Shown here in pieces: positions 6,236 to 6,922 of a stretch of 6,922 bases of DNA. The stretch lies in NCBI GenBank assembly GCA_003533545.1, contig DQEK01000157.1, forward strand, positions 1-6,922, in the 5' to 3' direction. A program made the position numbers and the translations under genes. This DNA is from Acidobacteriota bacterium (GTDB taxonomy: Bacteria > Acidobacteriota > Vicinamibacteria > Vicinamibacterales > UBA8438). The notes under the pieces were generated by a model. The model saw only the letters and a program-made list of their open reading frames with translations. It ran no database searches and was not told where the DNA came from. Each line of letters begins with the position of its first letter. Position 1 is the first letter of the stretch.

Positions 6236-6922
6236 TCAGTCAGCCAACGGATGAGGGCGCAGTTGGAAGTGCACCATCTTGCTCGGGGTTCCCTTGCCTC
6301 CCTCAATATGCCAGTTGAAGTTACCCCCGTAATTGGCCCAGAGCCCGCGTCCTTTCCAACCCGCGTTTGGATCATCGATGCGGCCATCTAGACCGCGGGA
6401 AAAGAACCCTAATGGATACGGGATTCGCAGCACTACCCATTCGCCGGTGTCTGGTCGCAGGGCGAGTAGTGAGTCCGACCCTGAACCGTTTGCGATGGGA
6501 ATGTTTTCACCGAGCCCGAGCGTGTTGAACTGGTCTACCCAGTTGTAGTAGTGGAAGTCACCACTACCTGGGTCGGTCACACCCTTCATTTGCGGCCCGG
6601 GGGTCGGGTAGAGTGTCCAGCCCTCTGGGCAGTGCTGCCCTGTGGCTTCCGGTCCGTTTAATACGCGGCACTTGGTCCGATCGAAACTGGCCATGTGGCC
6701 GCTTCCTGATAGCGCCGTCCAGATGACGCCGCTTCGGTCGACATCGATGCCGCGCGGCGCGAATCCTGTTTTGGACGGGTCCATATCGGGGTTCTGGATC
6801 GACGGTGGTTCGTAGACTTCCGCGATACAGGTCTCAGGCGGGTTGTCACCGCGGTCGAGCCGCACGAGTCGGCCCGGGAAGGGACCGGTCTCCGCACCCC
6901 AGACCGTGTGATCGACGGGGTT
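6236..6922 (-). CDS. C-terminal part of a beta-propeller protein (streptogramin-lyase/Vgb-like), partial
   Basis: The frame is open from the right edge of the window to TGA 6236-6238, giving 228 visible residues that begin NPVDHTVWGAETG. The true start is outside; a GTG at 6863-6865 is only an internal valine codon. Two blade-like segments suggest a six- or seven-bladed propeller: HTVWGAETGPFPGRLVRLD and RGIDVDRSGVIWTALSGSG, the latter being the x-G-I/V-x-V-D-x-x-G-x-I-W repeat of Vgb-like and NHL-type proteins. The C-terminal half is rich in Gly, Trp and Asn, with FHYYNWVDQFNTLGLGENIP, GRIDDPNAGWKGRGLWANYG and NWHIEGG. I remember this tail from Acidobacteriota proteins annotated as carboxypeptidase-regulatory-like or hypothetical. 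Three Cys (ETC, TKC, QHC) would fit an exported or haem-linked protein, but no CxxCH motif is visible. The function is unknown; it may be secreted. It lies 44 bp upstream of the methyltransferase gene. Confidence 0.75.
   Translation of the reverse strand, partial: NPVDHTVWGAETGPFPGRLVRLDRGDNPPETCIAEVYEPPSIQNPDMDPSKTGFAPRGIDVDRSGVIWTALSGSGHMASFDRTKCRVLNGPEATGQHCPEGWTLYPTPGPQMKGVTDPGSGDFHYYNWVDQFNTLGLGENIPIANGSGSDSLLALRPDTGEWVVLRIPYPLGFFSRGLDGRIDDPNAGWKGRGLWANYGGNFNWHIEGGKGTPSKMVHFQLRPHPLAD

Overview
The window is GC-rich bacterial DNA with tightly packed genes. It holds four complete protein genes and two partial ones cut by the window edges. No tRNA, rRNA, CRISPR array, insertion sequence or integrase is visible. 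The gene types suggest an uncultured, environmental, aerobic or redox-versatile Gram-negative lineage: an exported NosR/RnfG-type FMN-binding protein, a molybdenum hydroxylase large subunit, a Tat-exported flavoprotein, and a lyase-like beta-propeller of a type I associate with Acidobacteriota. This taxonomic guess is an inference from remembered protein flavour, not from a marker gene.

Layout. (1) Positions 1-198 (+) are the C-terminal 65 residues of an unrecognised protein. (2) Positions 285-830 (-), convergent with it, encode a secreted FMN-binding-domain protein with a flavinylation-type SRAT motif. (3) Positions 831-1296 are a 466-bp divergent intergenic region. It carries the clearest regulatory signal in the window: a sigma70-like promoter (TTGCGA, 17 bp, TAAAAT) whose -10 box lies inside a perfect 7-1-7 palindrome, followed by a potentially structured leader. 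(4) Positions 1297-3723 (+) encode a molybdopterin-binding large subunit of the xanthine dehydrogenase family. (5) Positions 3766-5058 (+), 42 bp downstream, encode a Tat-exported DAO-family flavoprotein resembling monomeric sarcosine oxidase. (6) Positions 5172-6191 (-), convergent, encode an RlmI/RlmK-like RNA methyltransferase. (7) Positions 6236-6922 (-) are the C-terminal 228 residues of a probable beta-propeller protein whose start lies outside the window.

How the genes may work together. The molybdopterin subunit and the flavoprotein probably share one transcript driven by the promoter at 1138-1166. Both are oxidoreductases, so a small catabolic unit is plausible, but the substrate cannot be read from sequence. 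The iron-sulfur and FAD partner subunits normally needed by the molybdenum enzyme are absent from the window. The divergent FMN-binding protein could be a periplasmic electron carrier; a link to the other two is only positional. The methyltransferase looks like housekeeping RNA modification and unrelated to the redox genes.

No completely new system can be established here. The best leads are the palindrome over the -10 box and the exported sarcosine-oxidase-like enzyme. In the latter the flavin-linking Cys and the carboxylate-binding residues appear kept, while the oxygen-activating Lys appears replaced by Arg.
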